Origin: Flavobacteriaceae bacterium
GTDB taxonomy: Bacteria > Bacteroidota > Bacteroidia > Flavobacteriales > Flavobacteriaceae
Assembly (NCBI GenBank): GCA_015493405.1
Contig: WGDF01000005.1
Span: forward strand, 1-19,140
Reading direction: 5' to 3'
Length of the DNA: 19,140 nucleotides
Part shown: piece by piece, positions 1 to 7,457 of the stretch
Layout: every line of letters begins with the position of its first letter
Position numbering within the stretch: the stretch's first letter is position 1
Position numbers and translations under genes: made by a program
The notes under the pieces: model-generated
Seen by the model: the letters and a program-made list of their open reading frames with translations, nothing else
Database searches by the model: none
Told to the model about the DNA's origin: nothing

Positions 1-345
1 TTCTTTTTGGTTTAAAGTATAGCGTTTCGGAGCATTTTGATAAAAAATACCGCTTCCCAATATCATTTTTGAAAAATGATAAGCCATCGGATCTTCCAAA
101 TCGTCCGGTTTCATACCGGCATCTATATAATAATAGCTTTCATTGGGATTAAACTTTAAAATATACCGGTACTGTTTAGCATATTCTGCAGCTTTATCAA
201 CCGTTGTAATCGCTTTATAAGTTATATAATCAGTGGATTTTTTGCCCAAATTGGGGTTGTAAAGATATTCATATTCAACAATGGCGCTTTGTTGGCCGTA
301 GATATTTATAACGGTCATAAAAAAAATGAAGATAAATTGTTTCAT
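1..345 (-). CDS. GLPGLI-like exported protein, N-terminal part (cut by window edge)
   Basis: The frame is open from an ATG at 343-345 to the left window edge, giving 115 residues. It begins with a hydrophobic Sec-type signal (MKQFIFIFFMTVINIYGQ) followed by QSAIVEYEYLYNP. A later stretch, YILKFNPNESYYYIDAG, resembles the 'FN..ES.F' segment of the GLPGLI family, which is known in Bacteroidota as exported proteins of unclear function. The diagnostic GLPGLI motif would lie beyond the window, so the family call rests on the N-terminal pattern. A perfect promoter lies just upstream (364-395), so the start is well supported. It may be a single-gene unit. Confidence 0.6.
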   Translation of the reverse strand, partial: MKQFIFIFFMTVINIYGQQSAIVEYEYLYNPNLGKKSTDYITYKAITTVDKAAEYAKQYRYILKFNPNESYYYIDAGMKPDDLEDPMAYHFSKMILGSGIFYQNAPKRYTLNQKE

Positions 346-363
346 AAGAATAGTTTTATAACA

Positions 364-395
364 CAAATATAACTAAAAAATTAGTTTTTAACAAA
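364..395 (-). promoter_or_regulatory. Bacteroidota -33/-7 promoter for the GLPGLI-like gene
   Basis: On the minus strand TTTG (392-395) is followed by a 20-nt spacer and TATATTTG (364-371), a full match to the Bacteroidota pattern TTTG-N19-21-TAnnTTTG. The ATG lies 18 nt past the -7 box, implying a leader of only about 10 nt. Confidence 0.7.
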
Positions 396-518
396 AATTA
401 TTATTTATTAAACTATTTATTTCTGATTAACAATAAATCATATTATTTTAGAGCTGAAAATTAAATCATTTTTCTATAATGAATGGTAAAGCTAAGTGTC
501 CGGTATAAGCTTGGCGTT

Positions 519-883
519 TTAAATCTTTAAAAAATTCTCAGAAGTCTTGATATAGATTTTATTAGAAAAAATATATTTGATCATTGTGTTTTGTTGGAAT
601 AATTTGCTTTTTGCATCTGTCAAAACCGGCCTGATTAATAATTTGTCATTAAGAACAAAATCTTCGCTTCGATTTATATGGCCCAAGTATTCTAACCAAA
701 CATCAGTCCTTTTTTGATAATAAGATTGGAGGGCCTATTAACGCTATGACGACCAAGTTTTTATGGTCCGAGATAAAGTAGGTTTTGTCAACCGGATGGG
801 TCTGATAAATTCCAATAACCAACATTTCTTTCCTTCACATTAGTAAAATGATTCAACGCATTTTTTAGTAGGGGATGGCGCAT
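519..883 (-). pseudogene. Decayed gene remnant in three frames, family not recognised
   Basis: Three consecutive minus-strand stretches read as plausible protein but lie in different frames. The first starts at ATG 881-883 (MRHPLLKNALNHFTNVKERN...) and ends at TGA 788-790. The second contains DKTYFISDHKNLVVIAL and runs to about 735. The third (519-734, 71 codons) contains QKRTDVWLEYLGH and AKSKLFQQNTMIKYIF and ends at TAA 519-521. Joining them needs two frameshifts, near 790 and near 735. Residue composition is protein-like in each frame and no single frame spans the region. I do not recognise the family. An intact gene interrupted by two sequencing errors is the main alternative. Confidence 0.5.
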
Positions 884-889
884 AGCAGT

Positions 890-920
890 TTTGTGGTTTA
901 CCTCGAAGTTTGTATCTTTG
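890..920 (+). promoter_or_regulatory. Bacteroidota -33/-7 promoter for the DUF4837 gene
   Basis: TTTG (890-893), a 19-nt spacer and TATCTTTG (913-920) match the Bacteroidota promoter pattern fully. Transcription would start near 927, leaving an unusually long leader of about 160 nt before the chosen ATG at 1086. No other gene on this strand lies between. Confidence 0.65.
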
Positions 921-1085
921 GACAAACTAATTGTTGAACCGAAAAATAATTATATTAAAATTCGCTATTGGGTTATAAAAACCGTTTATAGAATAATAGA
1001 ACAGACAGTTATTTGAGATCAAGTTCTTTAATCAACAATGCCTCAAAAAACACAATATCAGAATAAGAAGAAAAGATTCTACCTT

Positions 1086-2054
1086 ATGAAAAAATATATT
1101 ATTTACACCATTATTATAGGATTTTCAATCCTTTCCTGTCAAAATGACCACCACAAAATTTTGCCTGAATCGACCGGAAAAACGCATAATATTCTCCTCA
1201 TTATGAATGATAGCGACTGGAAGGCCTCTCTGGGGGACAGCATTAGAAAATATTTTGCGGTTGAGTATAGCGATTTGCCCCAAGCCGAACCTTTGTTTAC
1301 CTTACATCAGGCTTCGCCGGCTCTTTTTACTAATATCTTTAAGACCATTCGTGATATTTTAGTGATTAAAAAAGGAGAGCAACCCGGCGTGCGCTATTTT
1401 GAAAATAAGTTTGCCGAACCGCAATTAATTGTGCAAATAGAAGGAAAGGATAAGGCGCAAATCAAACAATTATTACAAAAAAATGTCCGTGAGATTATTA
1501 AGAGATTTAGGGCTTTTGAAATAAAAAATCTTCAGGAACGCCATCGTAAGGCTTTGAGAAATAGTGCCGATATTGAAAAAGATTTGGGTATTCATATTGA
1601 GATTCCCGATTATTTTGTTTTAGTTGATCATCAAAAAAACTTTTTTTGGTTTCGAAGAGATTTGAAAAACGGTGAAGCCGACATTCTTTTATACAGTGTG
1701 CCGCTCAAAGATGCTTCAGATTTAAAAGGCAACCGTGTTTTGTTTTACAGGGATTCTATTGGTAAAAAATATATTCCGGGTCCGTTGGATAAAACTTATA
1801 TGAAATCTGAAAGCAATATTTCGCCTTCGCAAATGCAAATTAAAATTAATGGAAAAAAAGCAATTGAAACCCGTGGTTTATGGAATATGAAAAATGATTT
1901 TATGGGCGGCCCTTACATTAATTATACTATTCCCGATAAAAAACACAAACGGATGATTGTAGGAGAAGGTTTTATTTATGCGCCGGCTATTGATAAGAGA
2001 GATTATATCGTTCAGCTTGAAGCTATTCTGAAAACTATAAAATTAAAAGATTGA
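1086..2054 (+). CDS. DUF4837 family lipoprotein
   Basis: The product is a 322-residue predicted lipoprotein. The N-terminus MKKYIIYTIIIGFSILSC ends in a lipobox with Cys18, so the ATG at 1086 is preferred over an in-frame ATG at 1038 that would add a charged 16-residue extension before the signal peptide. After the Cys comes a polar linker, then the family start (ILLIMNDSDWKASLGDSIRK) and the typical PQAEPLFTLHQ and ALFTNIFKTIRDILVI segments. DUF4837 is a Bacteroidota envelope family with no known activity. The gene has its own promoter (890-920) and ends at a strong palindromic terminator shared with convergent tatA. Confidence 0.8.
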   Translation: MKKYIIYTIIIGFSILSCQNDHHKILPESTGKTHNILLIMNDSDWKASLGDSIRKYFAVEYSDLPQAEPLFTLHQASPALFTNIFKTIRDILVIKKGEQPGVRYFENKFAEPQLIVQIEGKDKAQIKQLLQKNVREIIKRFRAFEIKNLQERHRKALRNSADIEKDLGIHIEIPDYFVLVDHQKNFFWFRRDLKNGEADILLYSVPLKDASDLKGNRVLFYRDSIGKKYIPGPLDKTYMKSESNISPSQMQIKINGKKAIETRGLWNMKNDFMGGPYINYTIPDKKHKRMIVGEGFIYAPAIDKRDYIVQLEAILKTIKLKD

Positions 2055-2058
2055 TTTT

Positions 2059-2106
2059 AAACCGAAAAAAAAGAGGAAAATTAATTTTCCTCTTTTTTTT
2101 CGGTTT
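2059..2106. terminator. Perfect 48-nt palindrome, bidirectional terminator overlapping the end of tatA
   Basis: Two exact 24-nt arms (2059-2082 and 2083-2106) meet with no spacer. Each arm carries an A8/T8 run and an AAACCG/CGGTTT end. The hairpin follows the DUF4837 stop by 4 nt. The right half is the final seven codons and the stop of tatA read from the other strand (TEKKEEN*). It can therefore end transcription of both convergent genes. Confidence 0.85.
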
Positions 2107-2287
2107 TTTCAGTTTTGCTTTCCGGTTCATCTTCCGAAGTCGCTTTCTTGAATTCTTTAATCCCTTTGCCTAACCCACTCATCAGTTCCGGTATTTTTTT
2201 ACCGCCGAATAATAAGAGGATAATCACGGCTATCAAAATCAATTGTTGCGGCCCAACGACACCTAAGGGTAATATGTAAGCAGTCAT
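2081..2287 (-). CDS. tatA: Sec-independent protein translocase subunit TatA
   Basis: This 68-residue protein forms the channel component of the twin-arginine pathway, which exports folded proteins across the inner membrane. It has the TatA layout: a short N-terminus, one membrane helix (about residues 14-27, QQLILIAVIILLLF), the hinge and amphipathic start FGGKKIPELM (27-36), an amphipathic helix with GLGKGIKEFKKA, and an acidic/lysine-rich tail. Length is normal for small Bacteroidota TatA. No tatC is in the window. Its last codons form half of the terminator palindrome, so the Lys/Glu-rich tail and the hairpin constrain each other. Confidence 0.93.
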   Translation of the reverse strand: MTAYILPLGVVGPQQLILIAVIILLLFGGKKIPELMSGLGKGIKEFKKATSEDEPESKTEKTEKKEEN

Positions 2288-2336
2288 AATCTTCAGATTT
2301 TTAAATTATAAAACGAAATTAATGCATATTTTTCAA

Positions 2337-2365
2337 TTGAGGAAATAAAAATTGATTTATTTTTG
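2337..2365 (+). promoter_or_regulatory. Promoter of the metallophosphoesterase gene
   Basis: TTG (2337-2339), an 18-nt spacer and TATTTTTG (2358-2365) fit the Bacteroidota pattern. The expected start of transcription, near 2372, lies after an in-frame ATG at 2363 and before the ATG at 2390, which decides the start of the gene. Confidence 0.6.
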
Positions 2366-2389
2366 TGTAAAATTAAAATTCTATTAAAT

Positions 2390-4300
2390 ATGAAAACAAT
2401 AAATAAATGTTTAGTGCTGCTCTTACTTTTAACCGGCCTGACACTGCAAGCTCAAAAAATCAAAATCCCGAAATCTTATTCAAATATTACCTATAAAAAA
2501 GGTATAATGGGGGTGAAAAAAGATCACAATTTTTATCCCGAAGAGATTGCGCATCCTATCTATACCTATACCAAGATTGTTGAAGCTAAAGTCACCGGAA
2601 CTCATAAAGGTGTGATTCTCGATTTTAAAGACAGCCGTATCAATGGCAAAGTCAGTTATGGCTTGATCAATGTTCATAATGTCAAATATCCCGGACCTGT
2701 TTTCTATAAAAAGACGGTCAAGGTTAAGGATGGCAAAGTAGAAATCCCTTTTACCAAATTAAAAGGTAAATATGATTTTATCAACTGGGAACAAACCGGC
2801 AAAGCCCGTATCGGCTACCGTTTTATTGATGACAAAGGACAAACTATTTATGATGGACGACTTAATCTTAAAAAAGATAAAAACGGCATTTTTCAAGAAG
2901 ATATTTCTTTGATAGAAGGGCCTTATATCAATCAAGTTAAAGCTGAATCTTTAGTTATTTCATTTAAAACCAACAAGAATGTGATAGCTCAAATTCGTAT
3001 TGGTGATCAAGTTTACTCGGATGTCGTTCCAACCAAAACTCACGAAATCAGTATTGCCGGCTTAAAACCTCAAACGGCTTATAATTATGCTATTTTATAT
3101 GACGATTGGAAGGAATATTACCAGTTTACAACGGCGCCTAAAAAGGGATGCCGTGGCAAATTCACTTTTGCTTATGCCTCTGATAGTCGTGCCGGACAAG
3201 GCGGTGGTGAACGTGATTTATATGGTGTTAATGCTTATGTTTTAAAGAAAATGATGATGTTTGCCGGCTATAAAAAAGCCGTATTCTTTCAATTTACCGG
3301 TGATTTAATGACCGGTTATAATGGGAGCAATGACAAACAAAATCTGCAATTGCTCAACTGGAAACACGCTGCCGGAAATTACTGGCATTACCATCCGGTT
3401 TACGTAGCTATGGGGAATCATGAGTCCATAGAAAGAATATTCAAGCGCACGGATTACAAAGGGCATTCCTTTTATTTAGGACATTTATTTGTCGATAAAT
3501 TTCCCTTTAAAAAATACAGTGCCGAAAAAACCTTTGCCGATAATTTTACCTTACCGGTGAGTGATTTAAAGTCTGAAGATGGCAATAGTTACGATCCTTC
3601 AAAACGAACAGAAGATTTTCCTTCATATAAAGAGAACGTTTATGATTATACCTATGGCAATGTCGCTATGATTGTGATGAATTCTAATTATTGGTATGCT
3701 TCCTCTACGGCTGATATCCCTACGACTTCAGGTAATGTTCACGGTTATATTATGGATAACCAATTACAATGGTTGAAAAAAACGATGGCTAAATATGAGG
3801 CAGACAAAGATATCGATCATGTTTTTGTAACTTTTCATACTCCGGCATTTCCCAATGCAGGTCATATGGAAGATGATATGTGGTATGACGGAAATAATGA
3901 AATCAGACCTTATATAGCCGGTAAACCGGTTGCTAAAGGCATCATAGAGCGACGTGATCAAATTTTGGATATTTTAGACAATCAAAGTCAGAAATTTGTA
4001 GCTTTGTTATGTGGCGATGAACACAACTACAGTCGTATTACAGTAACCAATCAAACACCGAGATACCCTAAAAATTGGAGCGGAAAGAAACTTAAACTCA
4101 AACGGCCTTTTGTACAAATTACCAATGGTAGCGCAGGCGCGCCCTATTATTCGTTGGAAAAAACACCTTGGCGTAAATCTGTCAAGAAATTTTCGACTTT
4201 ACATGCTTTGATGCTTTTTACGGTGGAAGGCCCACATATTAATATGGAAGTGGTTAACCCCGATACATTTGAAGTTATTGAAAATGTTAAAATGCGTTAA
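2390..4300 (+). CDS. Exported calcineurin-like metallophosphoesterase (purple acid phosphatase-like)
   Basis: The product has 636 residues. A Sec signal (MKTINKCLVLLLLLTGLTLQAQ) fixes the start at 2390, matching the promoter just upstream. Residues about 25-180 are an unassigned N-terminal region. Residues about 183-258 look like a fibronectin-III or PAP N-terminal beta domain ending in YQFTTAP. The catalytic domain follows with the metallophosphoesterase blocks in order: ASDSR (near 265), FTGDL (near 304), GNHES (near 343), TFHTP (near 482) and GDEHNYSR (near 542). These would bind two metal ions for phosphoester hydrolysis outside the inner membrane. The first and last blocks differ from the classical PAP forms DxG and GHxH. 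The substrate cannot be read from sequence. Confidence 0.85.
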   Translation: MKTINKCLVLLLLLTGLTLQAQKIKIPKSYSNITYKKGIMGVKKDHNFYPEEIAHPIYTYTKIVEAKVTGTHKGVILDFKDSRINGKVSYGLINVHNVKYPGPVFYKKTVKVKDGKVEIPFTKLKGKYDFINWEQTGKARIGYRFIDDKGQTIYDGRLNLKKDKNGIFQEDISLIEGPYINQVKAESLVISFKTNKNVIAQIRIGDQVYSDVVPTKTHEISIAGLKPQTAYNYAILYDDWKEYYQFTTAPKKGCRGKFTFAYASDSRAGQGGGERDLYGVNAYVLKKMMMFAGYKKAVFFQFTGDLMTGYNGSNDKQNLQLLNWKHAAGNYWHYHPVYVAMGNHESIERIFKRTDYKGHSFYLGHLFVDKFPFKKYSAEKTFADNFTLPVSDLKSEDGNSYDPSKRTEDFPSYKENVYDYTYGNVAMIVMNSNYWYASSTADIPTTSGNVHGYIMDNQLQWLKKTMAKYEADKDIDHVFVTFHTPAFPNAGHMEDDMWYDGNNEIRPYIAGKPVAKGIIERRDQILDILDNQSQKFVALLCGDEHNYSRITVTNQTPRYPKNWSGKKLKLKRPFVQITNGSAGAPYYSLEKTPWRKSVKKFSTLHALMLFTVEGPHINMEVVNPDTFEVIENVKMR

Positions 4301-4319
4301 AAGATATTTATATCTATAG

Positions 4320-4357
4320 AAAAGCGGTTTTATGTCAATCATAAAACCGCTTTTTTT
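4320..4357. terminator. Hairpin terminator shared by the phosphoesterase gene and ssrA
   Basis: A 15-nt stem (AAAAGCGGTTTTATG at 4320-4334, pairing with 4340-4354) closes a 5-nt loop. A T-run to 4357 follows on the plus strand. On the minus strand it begins 2 nt after the encoded CCA of tmRNA, so it probably also ends ssrA transcription. Confidence 0.8.
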
Positions 4358-4358
4358 G

Positions 4359-4755
4359 TGGAGTCGGAGGGAATCGAACCCTCGTCCACACAAGCCAATA
4401 CCATGCTTTCTACATGCTTAGTCTGTGTTTAGATTTTCGACTTTGAGCTGCCCACAGACAGGCCACTCAAAGCTTAGCTTCTAAATTTCGGTTTAAATGT
4501 GAAGCAAACTTAAACCTAGACTTATTTTTACGAAGCCTCTTGATCGAACGCCATAAGTCGAGGCTTTCGAGAGACTTCTTGCCTTCCGACCTAGTCGGAA
4601 CGTGGCTTAGTCCTTACTGTAATTCGGGATTAAGCTGCAAGAGCGAAGTTGTTTTCGCCGTTTATTGGTTTTGATACCTAAGATTTACGAGCTGTGTATC
4701 AGCGCTCGGCATGCTTACATGTTACTGGGTCTTGCTGTCAAATCCGATCGACCCC
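4359..4755 (-). ncRNA. ssrA: Transfer-messenger RNA (tmRNA)
   Basis: On the minus strand the RNA begins GGGGTCGATCGGATTTGACAG and ends with a tRNA-like T-arm (GAGGGTTCGATTCCCTC) and GACTCCA, so CCA is encoded. The 5' GGGGTCG pairs with the 3' CGACTCC to form the acceptor stem, with one G-U pair. The tag frame at 4630-4659 reads GGC GAA AAC AAC TTC GCT CTT GCA GCT TAA, giving GENNFALAA; the first alanine comes from the charged tmRNA. Pseudoknot-like complementary segments lie between tag and T-arm. It rescues ribosomes stalled on broken mRNAs and marks the products for proteolysis. At 397 nt it is in the usual size range. Confidence 0.95.
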
Positions 4756-4764
4756 AATGTTTTG

Positions 4765-4772
4765 CAAAGTTA
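4765..4772 (-). promoter_or_regulatory. -7 box of the ssrA promoter
   Basis: TAACTTTG on the minus strand is a full match to TAnnTTTG and ends 9 nt before the first base of tmRNA, the expected distance. No convincing -33 TTTG lies at 19-21 nt. Confidence 0.6.
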
Positions 4773-4841
4773 CAATTTTTTTACTTCAATTTTTATGCCA
4801 TTTCTTTTAATTTGGATGCTATTTTCCTGCGCAATTTATTG

Positions 4842-4849
4842 TATTTTTG
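4842..4849 (+). promoter_or_regulatory. -7 box upstream of manC
   Basis: TATTTTTG matches TAnnTTTG and lies 23 nt before the ATG at 4873. The region between ssrA and manC thus holds divergent promoters. A -33 element at normal spacing is not evident. Confidence 0.45.
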
Positions 4850-4872
4850 TAGCAACTTACAATATTTTATCT

Positions 4873-5925
4873 ATGAATAATCAATATGGTATCATTATGG
4901 CCGGCGGTATCGGCAGCCGATTTTGGCCGGAAAGCACAGCAGACTTGCCCAAACAGTTTTTGGATTTACTCGGGACCGGTCAATCTTTTATACAACAAAC
5001 CTTTAAACGTTTAAATCAAGTTATTGCGGCTGAACATATTTTTATTTTGACCAATGAACGCTATCGGACTTTAATTTTAGAGCAATTACCTCAAATAGCA
5101 GACCGTCAAATTATAGCTGAACCCGTGATGCGCAATACGGCACCGGCAATATTGTATGCCGCCAAAAAAATATATAAACTCAATCCGGAGGCTAATTTAT
5201 TGATAGCACCTTCTGATCATTATATTGCACAAGAAGATCATTTTATAGCCAATGTTAAAACAGCTTTTCAGGCAGCTGCAGATGAGGCCATATTAATGAC
5301 CTTGGGTATTGTGCCGCATAGTCCCAACACCGGTTATGGCTATATTAAATACCAAAAAGATAACCATCAACCGATTAAAAAAGTTTTACAATTTACCGAA
5401 AAACCTGATTTAGAAACGGCTCAAAGTTTTTTAGGAGAAGGGAACTACTTATGGAATGCCGGCATATTTGTCTGGCGTGCTCAAACTATTTTGGAAGCTT
5501 TTAAGCAACTGCTCCCTGAAATGTATGCCAAAATGTCTGAAAATGATGCTGTTTATAATACGGCTGATGAAAAAATATTTATCCAACGTATTTTTCCGCA
5601 ACTTGAAAATATTTCTATAGATTATGGTATTCTCGAAAAATCGAAAAATGTCTATGTATTACCGGCTACATTTGTTTGGAATGATTTAGGCGCTTGGAAT
5701 GCTATTTATGAGCAACTGGAATCAAGCAATCAAAAAAATGTAGTGATTAACAGCAAATTATTAGCGGATAATAGTCAAGGTAACTTAGTTAAAACCGATC
5801 ATAAAAATGTTGTAATCAAAGATTTAGATGATTATATCATCGTGGATACCAAGCAAACCTTAATGATTATACCTCGAAAAGATGATCAAAAAGTAAAAGA
5901 ATATGCGCAAAAAATTAAAAATTAA
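4873..5925 (+). CDS. manC: Mannose-1-phosphate guanylyltransferase
   Basis: The product has 350 residues and makes GDP-mannose from mannose-1-phosphate and GTP, a precursor for mannose- and fucose-containing glycans. It shows the nucleotidyltransferase signature GIIMAGGIGSRFWPES (7-22) with the PKQFLDLLG lysine motif. AEPVMRNTAPAILYAA, FTEKP, NAGIFVWR, SIDYGILEKS and FVWNDLGAWNAI follow. Its length fits the single-domain form; the C-terminal phosphomannose isomerase domain of long ManC proteins is absent. The start at 4873 is chosen because an upstream in-frame ATG (4711) lies inside tmRNA and before the promoter. The gene appears to be transcribed alone. Confidence 0.9.
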   Translation: MNNQYGIIMAGGIGSRFWPESTADLPKQFLDLLGTGQSFIQQTFKRLNQVIAAEHIFILTNERYRTLILEQLPQIADRQIIAEPVMRNTAPAILYAAKKIYKLNPEANLLIAPSDHYIAQEDHFIANVKTAFQAAADEAILMTLGIVPHSPNTGYGYIKYQKDNHQPIKKVLQFTEKPDLETAQSFLGEGNYLWNAGIFVWRAQTILEAFKQLLPEMYAKMSENDAVYNTADEKIFIQRIFPQLENISIDYGILEKSKNVYVLPATFVWNDLGAWNAIYEQLESSNQKNVVINSKLLADNSQGNLVKTDHKNVVIKDLDDYIIVDTKQTLMIIPRKDDQKVKEYAQKIKN

Positions 5926-5991
5926 TTAAATGAGATTGCTTTCTCAACTTTTATCGGATTCGAAATGTTATTAATGCGTTAAAACGAAATT

Positions 5992-6090
5992 ATTGTCATT
6001 TCGATAGAGCGAAGAGCAAGCGATGAGAAATCTTAAAATTGGAAAGCTAAAATAATTAATGAGATTTTCCTCTACGTTCCAAATGACAAT
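5992..6090. repeat. REP-like imperfect palindromic intergenic element
   Basis: The 99-nt element begins ATTGTCATTT and ends AAATGACAAT, exact inverted ends of 10 nt. Inside, GAGAAATCTTA faces TGAGATTTTCC and CGATAGAGCGAAGAG faces CCTCTACGTTC, as imperfect arms. The pattern 'TGTCATTTCGA...GAGAAATCT' resembles an intergenic repeat I associate with Bacteroidota genomes. It lies between manC and menB and could act as a terminator or an RNA hairpin. Only one copy is visible in the window. Confidence 0.6.
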
Positions 6091-6125
6091 CTAAATCAAA
6101 TAAACCAAATAAAAAATAAAAATCT

Positions 6126-6944
6126 ATGAAAAGAAATTGGCAAACCATAAAAAAATACGAAGACATCCTTTTTGAATATTTTGAAGGAGTGGCTAAAATC
6201 ACGATCAATCGCCCACAAGTTTATAATGCTTTTCGACCCAAAACCAATGATGAAATTTTGGAAGCTTTAGAAATGGCACATAAAAATCCGGATATCGATG
6301 TTATTGTTTTAACCGGTGCCGGCGACAAGGCTTTCTGTAGTGGTGGCGATCAAAATGTGAAAGGTAAAGGAGGTTATATAGGTGATGATGGCGTGCCGCG
6401 CCTAAATGTATTGGATGTGCATAAAAAAATTCGTTCTATACCCAAACCGGTTATTGCTATGGTTAACGGCTATGCCATTGGTGGCGGCCATGTCTTGCAT
6501 GTGGTGTGTGATCTGACTATTGCCAGCGAAAATGCGCGTTTTGGACAAACCGGCCCAAAAGTCGGCAGTTTTGACGGGGGATTCGGGTCTTCATATTTAG
6601 CACGTCATGTCGGGCAGAAAAAAGCCCGTGAAATATGGTTTTTATGTGACCAATATACAGCTAAAGAAGCCGAGCAAATGGGAATGGTCAACAAAGTTGT
6701 GCCTTTGGAAGATTTGGAAGATACTACGGTAGAATGGTGTCGAAAAATACAAGAAAAAAGCCCGATGGCTATCCGCATGATCAAGCGTGCTATGAATGCC
6801 GAACTAGACGGCCAACGCGGTTTGATGGAGTTTGCCGGTGATGCCACTTTAATGTTTTATTTAATGGAAGAAGCACAAGAAGGAAAACATGCATTTTTGG
6901 AAAAAAGAAAACCTGATTTTAAACAATTTCCTAAATTTCCTTAG
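6126..6944 (+). CDS. menB: 1,4-dihydroxy-2-naphthoyl-CoA synthase
   Basis: The product has 272 residues and belongs to the crotonase superfamily. MenB closes the naphthalene ring, turning O-succinylbenzoyl-CoA into 1,4-dihydroxy-2-naphthoyl-CoA for menaquinone. The sequence aligns closely with E. coli MenB from memory. Visible motifs are the oxyanion-hole segments FCSGGDQ (70-76) and YAIGGGH (116-122), then [14 protein letters not shown] with Ser148 and Asp150, and EIWFLC with Trp171. Gln141, Gly143 and Trp171 match the bicarbonate-binding residues of the E. coli type (Gln154, Gly156, Trp184), so this should be a bicarbonate-dependent type I enzyme. The C-terminus [11 protein letters not shown] is typical. 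No other men gene lies in the window. Confidence 0.95.
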   Translation: MKRNWQTIKKYEDILFEYFEGVAKITINRPQVYNAFRPKTNDEILEALEMAHKNPDIDVIVLTGAGDKAFCSGGDQNVKGKGGYIGDDGVPRLNVLDVHKKIRSIPKPVIAMVNGYAIGGGHVLHVVCDLTIASENARFGQTGPKVGSFDGGFGSSYLARHVGQKKAREIWFLCDQYTAKEAEQMGMVNKVVPLEDLEDTTVEWCRKIQEKSPMAIRMIKRAMNAELDGQRGLMEFAGDATLMFYLMEEAQEGKHAFLEKRKPDFKQFPKFP

Positions 6945-6964
6945 CATTTACGTCAATAATTTCT

Positions 6965-6972
6965 TAAATTTG
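6965..6972 (+). promoter_or_regulatory. -7 box upstream of the DUF5684 gene
   Basis: TAAATTTG matches TAnnTTTG and lies 20 nt after the menB stop and 58 nt before the next ATG. It suggests that the small membrane protein can be transcribed separately. No good -33 element is seen. Confidence 0.4.
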
Positions 6973-7030
6973 TCACATCAGGGCAGCCGAAAACTGTATA
7001 GAGTAGGCATGTATTAAAATTAACTTAACT

Positions 7031-7420
7031 ATGGTACTTATGGGATTATTAATGTTTGCTATTCTCGTAATAGTCATTATTTCTTTATGGAAAATTTTTG
7101 AAAAAGCCGGTGTAGAAGGCTGGAAGTCGCTCATACCTTTTTATAATATGTGGGTCTTAGCTGAAATTGTAGGCAAACCTGGTTGGCTTGGATTGCTGGC
7201 TGTTGCTTTTGCGTTTATACCGACTATCGGTTCCTTATTGTCGGCTATTATCTTTTTCTACTTGTATTATTTATTATCCAAAAGTTTTGGAAAATCAGCT
7301 TTATTTGCTTTAGGTCTCGTCTTTTTGGGCTTTATATTTTTCCCTATTTTAGGATTTGGGGATGCTGTTTACCAAGGACCGCCGGAAGATGAACTTTTAA
7401 ATCACAAAATTAATCAATAA
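7031..7420 (+). CDS. DUF5684-type small integral membrane protein
   Basis: The product has 129 residues with three to four hydrophobic segments: about 4-20, 46-75 and 88-108. The conserved WKSLIPFYNMWVLAEIVGKPGW stretch sits between the first and second, written here as WKSLIPFYNMW (31-41) plus EIVGKPGW. A later segment, LLSKSFGKSALFALGL, and the end FPILGFGDAVYQGPPED complete the family pattern of DUF5684. In this family a soluble signature (PxYN, GKPGW, FGKS) alternates with helices; the function is not established. ATG at 7040 is an alternative start with the same membrane topology. The gene is followed at once by a bidirectional terminator. Confidence 0.75.
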   Translation: MVLMGLLMFAILVIVIISLWKIFEKAGVEGWKSLIPFYNMWVLAEIVGKPGWLGLLAVAFAFIPTIGSLLSAIIFFYLYYLLSKSFGKSALFALGLVFLGFIFFPILGFGDAVYQGPPEDELLNHKINQ

Positions 7421-7426
7421 AAATTT

Positions 7427-7457
7427 AAAAAAATCGCTCAATTTGAGCGATTTTTTT
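7427..7457. terminator. Bidirectional hairpin terminator between the DUF5684 gene and crcB
   Basis: The stem TCGCTCAA / TTGAGCGA with a 1-nt centre is flanked by A7 on the left and T8 on the right. It lies between convergent genes and can end transcription from both sides; its right edge touches the crcB stop codon. Confidence 0.8.

Noticed and set aside
4711..4872. A 54-residue N-terminal extension of ManC
   Set aside because: The frame begins inside tmRNA and before the manC -7 box, and the nucleotidyltransferase signature starts right after the ATG at 4873.
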